From: Prevotella sp. | GTDB taxonomy: Bacteria; Bacteroidota; Bacteroidia; Bacteroidales; Bacteroidaceae | Assembly: GCA_017619375.1 (NCBI GenBank) | Contig: JAFZSL010000017.1 | Span: 1 to 64,000 of the forward strand | Direction: 5' to 3' | Length of the DNA: 64,000 bases | Shown: positions 35,722-43,827 of the stretch, piece after piece | How positions within the stretch are numbered: the stretch's first letter is position 1 | Layout of the letters: the number at the start of each line of letters is the position of its first letter | Notes under the pieces: model-generated | Databases searched by the model: none | Seen by the model: only the letters and a program-made list of their open reading frames with translations | Told to the model about the DNA's origin: nothing | Program-made: the position numbers and the translations under genes

Positions 35722-38505
35722 TCAATGTGAGGAAAGAATCATATTGACGATGAGCGTGACATCGGTGATGTTGACATCGGGAGTGCCATCTTCTGTAAAA
35801 TCGCCATTGACGTTTGCATTCTCAAGTATGATGAATGATGAATCTCCAGTGAGCACATAGTCCACTGTGACAGTGACATCGGCAATGTTCACGGCACCGT
35901 CATTATTGGCATCGCCGAGGAGTTTGCCAGCATCCTTGTAGGTCACCTTGATGGTGCTGATATAAGGCTTGATGTTGCCAGCGAGGGTCAGCACCACGTT
36001 TTGTGCGTCTCCTGCCCAGGATTTTCCTCCGAATTCACCCACGTTGGCGGTGAAGGCATCGTTTACGCCAACCACGAAGTCGATGGCTGTGATGGACTTG
36101 CCAGAAGGTACTGAGAAGGTGAGTTTGGTAGTTTCCTCCTCGTTCACGATATTGGAATACAGGCGCAGGGTGTTGCCATTTGTTCCCGTCCACCAACGAT
36201 ACTTGCCGGAGGTGACGAGCGACACTGGGTCGTTCTTCCAAGTAGAGTCATCATAGATGTAGACGGATCCGTCATTTGTAGGCTCTACTCCTGAGCCGTA
36301 GTCCTCGGTTCCTGTAAAGTCATAGGTGACATCGGAAGCAGCGGGGTCTTTCACGGTGAGCGTGTAGAAGGCAGAACTCTCAAGGTAGTCAGGTGTGGAA
36401 GGCGTGGTGGCCTTGATGGTGGTTGTACCGGCGCCCACAATGGTCACGGCACCTGTTGCGCTGATGGTGGCCACGTTCTCATTGCTGCTGGTGTAGGTGA
36501 TTTCACCGTTGAAGCCTTGAGCATAGGAGAGGGTGGGGGCGGTGAATGGCTGGCCGAGGGTGGCTGTGGCTGACTCTGCACTCCATGCAAACGCTGGGTC
36601 GATGCGGTTGCCGCCGTAGTCCACGGTGATGGTCTTGATCTGGATGGTTCCACTGCCGTTGTAGGTCAGCACCACGGTCTGTGCTTCTCCCGTCCAAGCA
36701 CCATTGGAGAGTTCGCCGCTGTCGGCGGTGAAGTTGTTGGTGCCGCTGCCAGTAAAGTCAATCTTGTTGATTTTCTTGCCTGCGGGTACGGAAAGGGTGA
36801 TCTTCGTGGTCTGCTCTTCCTCCACCAAGTTGCTGTAGAGGCGCAAGGTGTTGCCACTGGCGTTGAGCCACCAACGATATTTGCCTTCGACATTGAGGAC
36901 GACGTTGCCGGCAGTCCATGTGGAAGGATCATAGATGTATTCGTTGCCATCATCAGAGGGAGTCAGGCCTGAGCCGTAGTCGGTGGCATCAGTGAAGTCG
37001 AAGGTGCCGTCCACCACCTCGTGGGTGTTTTGCGGCTCTGCCACGTTGATGGTGTAGGATGCATCGGCAGCCTCGTAGTTTTCGGTTTCAGTGGCAGTTG
37101 CCTTGATGGTAGCCCTGCCGACGACATTCTTGATGGTCACAGCACCGGTTGTAGCGTTCACGGTGGCCACCTCCTCGTTGTCGGAAGCATAGGTCACAGT
37201 GCCGTCGCCGTCATAGGTCAGTTCAGGAGCGGTGAAAGTGCCACCCAGGAAGAAGTTGACGTAGTTGGGAGTGAACTTCATAGTAGGAGTCTGCTTCTCA
37301 GGAGGAGTATCGCCGTCGGTGTAGGTCACGGTGATGGTCTTGATCTGCTTTGTCCCTGAGCCGGAATAGGTCAGCACCACGCTTTGTGCTTCGCCCGTCC
37401 ATTTGCCACTGGCAAACTCGCCCACATCGGCAGTGAAAGCCAAACTGCTACCGGATAGAGCAATTTCGGTGATGGTCTTTCCTGCTGGTGCGGAGATGGT
37501 CATCTTTGAAGTCTGCTCCTCTTCCACCAAGTTGCTGTAGAAGCGCAGGGTGTTGCCACTACTGGCATTGAACCACCAGCGGTATTTGCCTTCGGTCACG
37601 AGGGTGATGTTGCCTGCAGTCCATGTGTTGGGGTCGTATTCGTAGTCGTGCTCGGGGTCAGTATACAAACCAGGAGTCAGTCCTGAGCCGTAATCGGTGT
37701 TGTCGGAGAAGTCGAATACACCGTCCACTATCTCATGGGTGCCTTGTGGGTTGGCAGCGGTGATTTTGTAGGATGCCGATGCTTCCTTATAATTGCTGGT
37801 TTCCGGGGCGGAGGCGGTGATGTTGGCAACACCTGCAGCCACGACATCCACTTCTCCGGTGCTGGCATCCACGGTGGCCACTTCCTCATTGTCTGACGAG
37901 TAGGTCACGGTGCCGTCGCCATCGTAGGTGAGCACGGGTGTTGCGAAGTCTTCTCCCACAACGACAGAGATGGATGAGGGGCTGAATGACATGGTAGGTG
38001 TGGGCTTGACAGTCTGGCCGCCAGCCTTGTAAACCTTGATCGCCGTGATTTGAGCGTTTTTCTCACTCACTTTCAAGGTGTAGATGTTGCCGGCGGCTTG
38101 GTAGTCGGCCGCGATTGCGAAGGTGTTGGTGCTTGTTGAGCCGGTTGCCTCGGTACTGACCGCCACATCACCCACGTAGATGTTCTCTTTGGTTTTACCG
38201 GAAGCACCGGTTCTGCCCACAACCTCGATGGTGCTTACGGCGAAGTCGAAAGCGGGGAGGGAGAGGGATGCTCCTGGTGTGAGCATCAGGTAGCCGGTGT
38301 TGTAGTAGTAGCCGTCGGCCAAGGTGATGGTGTAGCCGTCATTGGTGAAGGTTTTTGTTTCCGTGGTACTGTTGCCAGAGCCTTCTGGGAATTGCCACAC
38401 ATCATTGGTGGTGAAGTCGAGGGTGACAGCGGGCGTTTGTCCCCATGTCACTCCGAGCACTGCGCATAGCAGTGCAGTCATGAATAGTCGTAAATTCTTG
38501 TTCAT
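35722..38505 (-). CDS. Modular secreted protein: three Big2-like/beta-module repeats and a dockerin-like end
   Basis: A 927-aa exported protein with signal peptide MNKNLRLFMTALLCAVLGVTWGQ. After an N-terminal beta-domain (about 25-160) come three copies of a Big2-like Ig module (for example TVTYSSDNEEVATVDASTGE). The first two are each followed by a roughly 110-aa module with YRWWLNASGNTLRLYSNLV; a third such module follows the last Big2. The C-terminus has two dockerin-like calcium repeats (GDANNDGAVNIADVTVTVDY, then DVNITDVTLIVNMIL). No catalytic domain is recognised. The repeats are close enough at DNA level to allow recombination. The function may be adhesion or glycan binding at the surface; that is inference. 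Confidence 0.8.
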   Translation of the reverse strand: MNKNLRLFMTALLCAVLGVTWGQTPAVTLDFTTNDVWQFPEGSGNSTTETKTFTNDGYTITLADGYYYNTGYLMLTPGASLSLPAFDFAVSTIEVVGRTGASGKTKENIYVGDVAVSTEATGSTSTNTFAIAADYQAAGNIYTLKVSEKNAQITAIKVYKAGGQTVKPTPTMSFSPSSISVVVGEDFATPVLTYDGDGTVTYSSDNEEVATVDASTGEVDVVAAGVANITASAPETSNYKEASASYKITAANPQGTHEIVDGVFDFSDNTDYGSGLTPGLYTDPEHDYEYDPNTWTAGNITLVTEGKYRWWFNASSGNTLRFYSNLVEEEQTSKMTISAPAGKTITEIALSGSSLAFTADVGEFASGKWTGEAQSVVLTYSGSGTKQIKTITVTYTDGDTPPEKQTPTMKFTPNYVNFFLGGTFTAPELTYDGDGTVTYASDNEEVATVNATTGAVTIKNVVGRATIKATATETENYEAADASYTINVAEPQNTHEVVDGTFDFTDATDYGSGLTPSDDGNEYIYDPSTWTAGNVVLNVEGKYRWWLNASGNTLRLYSNLVEEEQTTKITLSVPAGKKINKIDFTGSGTNNFTADSGELSNGAWTGEAQTVVLTYNGSGTIQIKTITVDYGGNRIDPAFAWSAESATATLGQPFTAPTLSYAQGFNGEITYTSSNENVATISATGAVTIVGAGTTTIKATTPSTPDYLESSAFYTLTVKDPAASDVTYDFTGTEDYGSGVEPTNDGSVYIYDDSTWKNDPVSLVTSGKYRWWTGTNGNTLRLYSNIVNEEETTKLTFSVPSGKSITAIDFVVGVNDAFTANVGEFGGKSWAGDAQNVVLTLAGNIKPYISTIKVTYKDAGKLLGDANNDGAVNIADVTVTVDYVLTGDSSFIILENANVNGDFTEDGTPDVNITDVTLIVNMILSSH

Positions 38506-38546
38506 AGTAATAATGGGTATTAAGTTGAGATGATATTGATTTTGTG

Positions 38547-38554
38547 CAAAGTTA
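38547..38554 (-). promoter_or_regulatory. Promoter -7 box of the modular secreted protein
   Basis: TAACTTTG on the minus strand, about 40 bases upstream of the start codon. No good TTTG -33 is visible. Confidence 0.55.
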
Positions 38555-38591
38555 GGAAAAATTATGTTTCGTTGTACCGAAAAGTTGGAAT

Positions 38592-39770
38592 TTATTTTTT
38601 CTCCATGTCGACTTTCGGTGCCTCAGAGCCGTCGAGCATGTATTCCTCGATGCCTTTGTTGTGCTTGGCGAAGAGTTCGCGTGTGGTTTTGAGGAAGGTT
38701 TCCCTCTTGGTTCGCTCGGTGGCGGTGAGTCCTTCAGTGGTGTGGCATGCAGGGTAGACCACATATCCGTGCTTGTTGCCGCTGTCGGCCGGTCGCGACA
38801 CCCAGTAGAGGTTGTAGCCGCAGTCGGTGAGTGTTGTCTTGCCGTCCTTTTTCGTCAGCGTCATGCGTATCATCGTGCCGCCGTAGGTGTTGGGGCGCGA
38901 CTGGTTGCTCACGAAGTTGCCGAGGGAATAGGCGAGGAGATGCTTGCCGTCCACGCCCTCGCGCACCTCTATGGGCTCCACCACATGCGGGTGTCCGCCG
39001 ACGATGTGGTCCACGCCTTTCTCAAACATCCAGTCGGCGAGGGTTTGCTGGGTCTTGTTGGGTAGCAGTTTGTATTCGTCTCCCCAGTGTGGCATGCAGA
39101 TGATGACGTCGGGAGAGAGTGCTTTCGCTCTTTCGATGTCCTGTGCGATGACGGCGGTGTCGATGAGGTTGACGATGTAGGGTTTGGGCACGGGGATGCC
39201 GTTGGTGCCGTAAGTGTAGTTGAGCAGGCAGATGCGTATGCCGTTCTGCTCGATGATGAAGGGATAGAGTTGGTTGCGCTCCGCCTCGTTGCGGTAGGTG
39301 CCGAGGTGCTTCACGCCGAGGGAGTCCATCATGGTGATGGTGCGGTCGATGCCGCGTCCGTATGTGTCCACGCTATGGTTGTTGCAGGTGGTGAGGATGT
39401 CGAATCCGCAGTCTATGCAGGCCTGCAGGTATTCGTCGGGAGCGCAGAACTGTGGATAGCCTTTGTAGGGAGGGCCGCCAAGCGTCACCTCGAAGTTGGC
39501 GATGGCGAGGTCGGCTTTTTTGATTTCAGGAGCCATCAGGTCGAAGACGCCGCTATAGTTGTAAGTGCCGTCGGGTTGGTGAGCCGACTTGAACTGCCCT
39601 TCGTGCTGCATGAGGTCGCCACCGAAAAGCAGGGTCACTTTTTGCTCTTTGGGTTCGTTGGAAGGTTTGTCGCCGCCGTTGCGGGCGTTTCCGCTGCAGC
39701 AGCATGCGGTTGTCACGATGAATAGGAGACCCAATTGCTGTAGACGGGTCTTCAAAAAGGTAATTCTCAT
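38592..39770 (-). CDS. CapA-family lipoprotein (PGA_cap metallophosphatase-like)
   Basis: A 392-aa lipoprotein; the signal peptide ends TTACCC, so Cys23 is the likely anchor. The rest is a CapA/PgsA-type fold related to calcineurin-like phosphatases. Motifs in order are LLFGGDLMQHEG, IANFEVTLGG, TCNNHSVDTYG, CMPHWGDEYK and IVGGHPHVVEP. In Bacillus CapA belongs to poly-gamma-glutamate export, but no other cap genes are here and many Bacteroidota carry lone copies of unknown role. It is downstream of the modular secreted protein gene only in coordinates; each has its own promoter. Confidence 0.85.
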   Translation of the reverse strand: MRITFLKTRLQQLGLLFIVTTACCCSGNARNGGDKPSNEPKEQKVTLLFGGDLMQHEGQFKSAHQPDGTYNYSGVFDLMAPEIKKADLAIANFEVTLGGPPYKGYPQFCAPDEYLQACIDCGFDILTTCNNHSVDTYGRGIDRTITMMDSLGVKHLGTYRNEAERNQLYPFIIEQNGIRICLLNYTYGTNGIPVPKPYIVNLIDTAVIAQDIERAKALSPDVIICMPHWGDEYKLLPNKTQQTLADWMFEKGVDHIVGGHPHVVEPIEVREGVDGKHLLAYSLGNFVSNQSRPNTYGGTMIRMTLTKKDGKTTLTDCGYNLYWVSRPADSGNKHGYVVYPACHTTEGLTATERTKRETFLKTTRELFAKHNKGIEEYMLDGSEAPKVDMEKK

Positions 39771-39827
39771 GTTGTTCAGACTTTGAGTGTTGTTTTCCGG
39801 GTGTATCCCGTTTCTTTATGATGAGGG

Positions 39828-39835
39828 CAAAGATA
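39828..39835 (-). promoter_or_regulatory. Promoter -7 box of the CapA-like gene
   Basis: TATCTTTG on the minus strand, about 58 bases upstream of the start codon. Confidence 0.55.
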
Positions 39836-39895
39836 GTGTTTTTTTCTATAATAAGGTAGGTGAAGGCATTTTTTTTCGTTTTTATGATGGTTTTT

Positions 39896-39928
39896 GACAA
39901 AATGTCAGTCAAATGGTGACATTTTGTC
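39896..39928. promoter_or_regulatory. Inverted repeat upstream of hsp20, possible activator site
   Basis: GACAAAATGTCA at 39896-39907 and its exact complement at 39917-39928 are separated by 9 bases. It ends 15 bases before the sigma-54 type promoter, about 40-72 bases upstream of the predicted start. It is a plausible site for an enhancer-binding activator or a stress regulator. Confidence 0.6.
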
Positions 39929-39942
39929 TTGTTTTTCGGTCT

Positions 39943-39958
39943 TGGTACGCTCCTTGCA
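39943..39958 (+). promoter_or_regulatory. Sigma-54 (RpoN) type promoter of hsp20
   Basis: TGGTACGCTCCTTGCA matches the -24/-12 consensus TGGCACG-N4-TTGCA with one substitution and exact spacing. The predicted start is near 39968, leaving a leader of about 74 bases. No TAnnTTTG box is visible in this spacer on the plus strand. Confidence 0.65.
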
Positions 39959-40041
39959 AGATAGGGTGTGAAGGCGCGATGAAACGTGAGGCGCCATGAG
40001 ACAAGAACATTTTACAAACTTAAAAATAGGAGATAAAGAAA

Positions 40042-40467
40042 ATGAGAACTATGAATGGAAATGGTTGGTTACCCGAGTTGTTCAACGACTTGATGAATGC
40101 TGGTTTGCAGGCTGCAAGACCTTGCACCACCGCACCTGCTACTAACGTGATGGAAAACGAAGAGATGTATGTCGTGCAACTTGCTGCACCGGGCATGAAG
40201 AAGGAGGATTTCTTTGTAAACATCAATGACGAGGGCAACTTGGTCGTAAAGATGGAGCAGAAAGCCGAAGAGAAGAACACCGACGAGAAGATGCACTACC
40301 TCCGCAGGGAGTTCTCCTACACCAAGTATGAGCAGACCCTCATCCTCCCCGATGATGTGGACAAGAACAAGATTGAGGCCAAGGTCGAGGACGGCATCCT
40401 CACCGTCAAACTCCCCAAGGTGGAGGAGGCAAAGGTGAAAGTCGCCAGATCCATCGACATCCAATAA
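40042..40467 (+). CDS. Small heat-shock protein, Hsp20 family
   Basis: A 141-aa alpha-crystallin-type chaperone that holds unfolded proteins. The N-terminal arm (about 1-35) includes NGWLPELFNDLMNAG. The alpha-crystallin domain (about 36-130) includes YVVQLAAPGMKKEDFFVNI and VEDGILTVKLPK. A short tail follows. It appears monocistronic, preceded by a sigma-54 type promoter and inverted repeat and followed by a strong terminator at 40484-40517. Confidence 0.93.
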   Translation: MRTMNGNGWLPELFNDLMNAGLQAARPCTTAPATNVMENEEMYVVQLAAPGMKKEDFFVNINDEGNLVVKMEQKAEEKNTDEKMHYLRREFSYTKYEQTLILPDDVDKNKIEAKVEDGILTVKLPKVEEAKVKVARSIDIQ

Positions 40468-40483
40468 CCTCTTCATTTGGCTC

Positions 40484-40517
40484 AAAAAGGGCGCTCCCTG
40501 TGCGGAGTGCCCTTTTT
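40484..40517 (+). terminator. hsp20 terminator
   Basis: Arms 40484-40497 and 40504-40517 form a 14-bp stem with one G-T pair (AAAAAGGGCGCTCC), loop CTGTGC, ending in TTTTT. This is a textbook intrinsic terminator, usable in both directions. Confidence 0.85.
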
Positions 40518-40600
40518 GTGTCGTCGGAGTGGTCGGAGTAATCGGAATGGTTGGAGTAATCGGGGTGGTCGGATTATTCCGATTCCTCCGATTCAATTTC
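40517..40600. repeat. GTCGGAGTAATCGGA spacer tract
   Basis: Six degenerate GGTCGGAGTAATCGGAATGG-type units end in an inverted copy (ATTCCGATTCCTCCGATTC), allowing a long hairpin. The words match those around 32231-32330. Confidence 0.6.
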
Positions 40601-40609
40601 TCATATTGT

Positions 40610-40640
40610 TTTGTGTTTTGGAAAAAAAGTGCTAATTTTG
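40610..40640 (+). promoter_or_regulatory. gpmI promoter
   Basis: TTTG at 40610-40613 and TAATTTTG at 40633-40640 are 19 bases apart, a full consensus match. The leader is about 45 bases. Confidence 0.75.
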
Positions 40641-40689
40641 CACGCTAAAAGAAAGATGGATTAAAAAGAAAATAACACAACTCACAATT

Positions 40690-42204
40690 ATGGCAAAAAA
40701 AGCACTTTTGATGATACTCGACGGATGGGGTATCGGTAAACACAACGAGGGAGACGTCATCTTCCAGACACCCACACCATATTTGGACTATCTCAACGCA
40801 GTGAGTCCTCATGCGCAACTGAATGCTTCTGGAGAAGACGTCGGTTTGCCCGACGGCCAGATGGGAAATTCCGAGGTGGGGCACCTCAATATCGGTGCCG
40901 GAAGGGTGGTTTACCAGGACTTGGTGAAAATCAACCGCGCCTGCCGTGACAACTCCATCTTGGAGAATCCGGAAATCGTCTCGGCCTATTCCTATGCACA
41001 GAAGACAGGGAAGAGGCTCCACCTCATGGGGCTCACCTCCGACGGAGGCGTGCACTCCTCACTCGACCATCTCTTCAAACTTGTGGAAATCGGCAAGCAA
41101 TACGGACTGAAGGAGACCTACGTCCACTGCTTCATGGACGGTCGCGACACCGACCCCAAGAGCGGCGTGGGATTCATCAGCCAACTCACCGACGTGTGCA
41201 AGGCCAACGATGCCGCCATCGCATCCATCGTGGGACGATTCTACGCCATGGACCGCGACAAGCGATGGGAGAGGGTGAAAGAGGCTTACGACCTCCTCGT
41301 GGAAGGAAAGGGCAAGCAAGCCACCGACATGGTGAAGGCCATGGAGGAAAGTTATCTGGAAGGGGTGACCGATGAATTCATCAAGCCCATCAACAACGCC
41401 AACGTCGACGGCACCATCCAGGAGGGCGACGTGGTCATCTTCATCAACTTCCGCAACGACCGTGCCAAGGAACTCACCACCGTGCTCACCCAGCAGGACA
41501 TGCCGGAGGCTGGCATGCACACCATCCCGGGACTGCAATACTATTGCATGACACCCTATGACGCCAACTTCAAGGGCGTGCACATCCTCTTCCCCAAGGA
41601 GAACGTGGAAGACACCCTCGGAGAATATCTCTCCAAACTCGGGAAGAAGCAGTTGCATACCGCCGAGACGGAGAAATACGCACACGTCACCTTCTTCTTC
41701 AACGGAGGAAGGGAAGCACCCTACGAGAACGAGGACCGCATCCTCGTGCCCTCACCCAAGGTGGCCACCTACGACCTCAAACCGGAGATGAGCGCCTACG
41801 AGGTGAAAGACAAACTCGTGGAGGCCATCAAGACCGAGCAATATGACTTCATCGTGGTCAATTTCGCCAATGGCGACATGGTGGGACACACCGGCGTATA
41901 TTACGCCATCGCAAAGGCCGTCTGGGCCGTCGACCACTGCGTCAAAGAGGTCGTCGAGGCTGCAAAGGCCGCCGACTACGAGGTGGTCATCATCGCCGAC
42001 CATGGCAATGCCGACAACGCCATCAACGAGGACGGCACACCCAACACCGCACACTCCCTCAATCCCGTGCCCATCATCTATGTCACCAACGACAACAGCC
42101 GCAAGGTGAAGAATGGAAGACTCGCCGACGTGGCTCCCACCATCCTCCACATCATGGGACTGGAGCAGCCTGGCGACATGACGGGTGACAACCTCATCTA
42201 TTAG
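40690..42204 (+). CDS. gpmI: 2,3-bisphosphoglycerate-independent phosphoglycerate mutase
   Basis: A 504-aa glycolytic enzyme interconverting 3- and 2-phosphoglycerate, in the alkaline-phosphatase superfamily. The catalytic serine is in [20 protein letters not shown] (about 54-73). Metal ligands are in ILDGWGIGK at the N-terminus and in [12 protein letters not shown] and ADHGNADN near the C-terminus. Length and motif order are standard. It is followed by a CTTTAAGG-word tract and ung. Confidence 0.97.
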   Translation: MAKKALLMILDGWGIGKHNEGDVIFQTPTPYLDYLNAVSPHAQLNASGEDVGLPDGQMGNSEVGHLNIGAGRVVYQDLVKINRACRDNSILENPEIVSAYSYAQKTGKRLHLMGLTSDGGVHSSLDHLFKLVEIGKQYGLKETYVHCFMDGRDTDPKSGVGFISQLTDVCKANDAAIASIVGRFYAMDRDKRWERVKEAYDLLVEGKGKQATDMVKAMEESYLEGVTDEFIKPINNANVDGTIQEGDVVIFINFRNDRAKELTTVLTQQDMPEAGMHTIPGLQYYCMTPYDANFKGVHILFPKENVEDTLGEYLSKLGKKQLHTAETEKYAHVTFFFNGGREAPYENEDRILVPSPKVATYDLKPEMSAYEVKDKLVEAIKTEQYDFIVVNFANGDMVGHTGVYYAIAKAVWAVDHCVKEVVEAAKAADYEVVIIADHGNADNAINEDGTPNTAHSLNPVPIIYVTNDNSRKVKNGRLADVAPTILHIMGLEQPGDMTGDNLIY

Positions 42205-42262
42205 TCTTCAGGGTCTTTAAGGTCCTTAAGGTCTTCAGGGGCCTTAAGGGCCTTAAAGTCAC
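42205..42262. repeat. CTTTAAGG-word spacer tract
   Basis: The gpmI-ung spacer consists of CCTTAAGG, CTTCAGGG and GGCCTTAAGGGCC words in both orientations, able to fold into hairpins. The same family is at 8820-8882 and 28267-28315. Confidence 0.6.
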
Positions 42263-42289
42263 TATGACCCTTGATAACATCACACATCA

Positions 42290-42955
42290 ATGGACGTAAA
42301 AATTGAGCCTTCCTGGAAGGAACGTCTGGAGAAGGAGTTCCAACAACCTTATTTCGCCCAACTCGTGCAGATGGTGCGACAAGAATATGCGCAGCACACT
42401 TGTTACCCACCGGGAAGACTCATCTTCAACGCCTTCAACCTTTGCCCTTTCGACAAGGTGAAGGTGGTCATCATCGGACAAGACCCTTACCATGAGCCGG
42501 GGCAGGCCATGGGGTTGAGTTTCTCCGTGCCGCAAGGGGTGCCGATGCCGCCGTCGCTCATCAACATCTTCAAGGAGATTCAAGGCGACGTGGGGACGCC
42601 CATGCCTTCCTCCGGCGACCTCACCCGATGGGCCACGCAGGGCGTATTGCTCCTCAATGCCACATTGACCGTCAGGCAGCATGCCGCTGGAAGCCACCAA
42701 CGGAAGGGATGGGAGATTTTCACAGATGCCGCCATCAGGGCGCTCAACAAGGAGCGTGAGCACCTCGTCTTCATCCTATGGGGGACGTATGCCCGCAGCA
42801 AGGCGGCCTACATCGACAAAAAAAGGCATCTTGTGCTCCAGTCGGTTCATCCTTCGCCGCTCTCCGCCAATCGTGGAGGGTGGTTTGGAAACCGCCATTT
42901 CTCCCAAGCCAACACGTATTTGGAAGCCAATGGGGAGACCCCCATCCAATGGTGA
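42290..42955 (+). CDS. ung: Uracil-DNA glycosylase, family 1
   Basis: A 221-aa DNA-repair enzyme that removes uracil from DNA. The water-activating motif [16 protein letters not shown] (about 63-78) and the DNA-loop motif [10 protein letters not shown] (about 188-197) are intact, with LLNATLTV between them. Size is typical. It follows gpmI after 85 bases of hairpin-prone spacer and is followed by a long heptamer tandem array. Confidence 0.96.
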   Translation: MDVKIEPSWKERLEKEFQQPYFAQLVQMVRQEYAQHTCYPPGRLIFNAFNLCPFDKVKVVIIGQDPYHEPGQAMGLSFSVPQGVPMPPSLINIFKEIQGDVGTPMPSSGDLTRWATQGVLLLNATLTVRQHAAGSHQRKGWEIFTDAAIRALNKEREHLVFILWGTYARSKAAYIDKKRHLVLQSVHPSPLSANRGGWFGNRHFSQANTYLEANGETPIQW

Positions 42956-42963
42956 TGGCGCCC

Positions 42964-43130
42964 CAATCTCCAATCCCCAATCTCCAATCCCCAATCTCCA
43001 ATCTCCAATCCCCAATCTCCAATCCCCAATCTCAAATCTCCAATCTCCAATCTCCAATCTCCAATCTCCAATCTCCAATCTCCAATCTCCAATCTCCAAT
43101 CTCCAATCTCCAATCTCAAATCTCAAATCT
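42964..43130. repeat. Heptamer tandem array (CAATCTC), about 24 copies
   Basis: About 24 consecutive heptamers, mostly CAATCTC with CAATCCC at the left and CAAATCTC-type at the right edge. The array ends one base before the ATG of the DUF3109 gene, so it forms that gene's entire leader. Tandem arrays of this kind are prone to copy-number change. Confidence 0.9.
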
Positions 43131-43131
43131 A

Positions 43132-43731
43132 ATGACCTCTCCGGTTCCTCCCATCATCCAAGTAGGAAATGTTTTGCTCTCGTCGGACATCTTGACGCAA
43201 TGCTTCTGCTGCGACTTGGAAAAATGTCATGGGCAATGTTGCGTGGAAGGCGATGCCGGAGCGCCCGTTACCTTGGAAGAGATTGACCAGTTGGAGGAGT
43301 CGCTCGATACCGTATGGGGTGACATGACGGCGGCGGCACAGGCCGTGGTCGACAAGCAGGGCGTGGCTTATCCCGACATCGACGGGGATATGGTCACCAG
43401 CATCGTGGCGGGACGCGACTGCGTGTTCACCTGCCACGAAGACGGCCTCTGCCTCTGCACCTTGGAGAAGGCTTTCCGAGAGGGGAGAAGCAAGTTCTGC
43501 AAACCCATCAGTTGCGCCCTTTACCCCATCAGGGAGAAGGTGTTCGCCAATGGCACTGTTGGACTCAACTACCACCGATGGGATGTCTGCAGGGATGCCG
43601 TGGAAAAGGGAAACCAGTTGCATCTTCCCATCTATCGCTTCCTCAAGGAGCCGCTTGTTCGCAGATTTGGCGAACAATGGTACAAAGAGTTGGAGGAAGT
43701 GGCCTCACAGTTGGAAGCAGGCTTCTCCTAA
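43132..43731 (+). CDS. DUF3109-family cysteine-rich protein
   Basis: A 199-aa cytoplasmic protein with many conserved cysteines ([20 protein letters not shown] at about 25-44; [19 protein letters not shown] at about 101-119; [13 protein letters not shown]). This matches DUF3109, a Bacteroidota family suspected of binding zinc or iron-sulfur, with no known role. The start at 43132 is chosen because the family begins here; the frame stays open leftward through the heptamer array and the end of ung, but that part is low-complexity. Its stop is followed by a CCTCCTAAAA tract converging on the C10 protease. Confidence 0.85.
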   Translation: MTSPVPPIIQVGNVLLSSDILTQCFCCDLEKCHGQCCVEGDAGAPVTLEEIDQLEESLDTVWGDMTAAAQAVVDKQGVAYPDIDGDMVTSIVAGRDCVFTCHEDGLCLCTLEKAFREGRSKFCKPISCALYPIREKVFANGTVGLNYHRWDVCRDAVEKGNQLHLPIYRFLKEPLVRRFGEQWYKELEEVASQLEAGFS

Positions 43732-43827
43732 AGCCTCCTAAAATCTCCTAAAACCTCCTATTTCCTCCTATAATCTCCTATTTCCTCCTAAAATCTCCCA
43801 TTTCCTCCTAAAATCTCCTATATCCTC
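43731..43827. repeat. CCTCCTAAAATCT spacer tract
   Basis: About seven degenerate 13-14 base units of CTCCTAAAATCTCCTA type fill the whole gap between the convergent DUF3109 and C10 protease genes. All units have one orientation, so no strong hairpin is formed, unlike the related tract at 49199-49240. Confidence 0.7.

Noticed and set aside
42964-43130. CRISPR array
   Set aside because: The unit is a bare 7-bp tandem repeat without unique spacers, and no cas genes are near.
42778-43131. Longer N-terminus for the DUF3109 protein through the heptamer array
   Set aside because: The translation is SPIPNLQ-type low complexity and overlaps ung in another frame; the conserved family starts at 43132.
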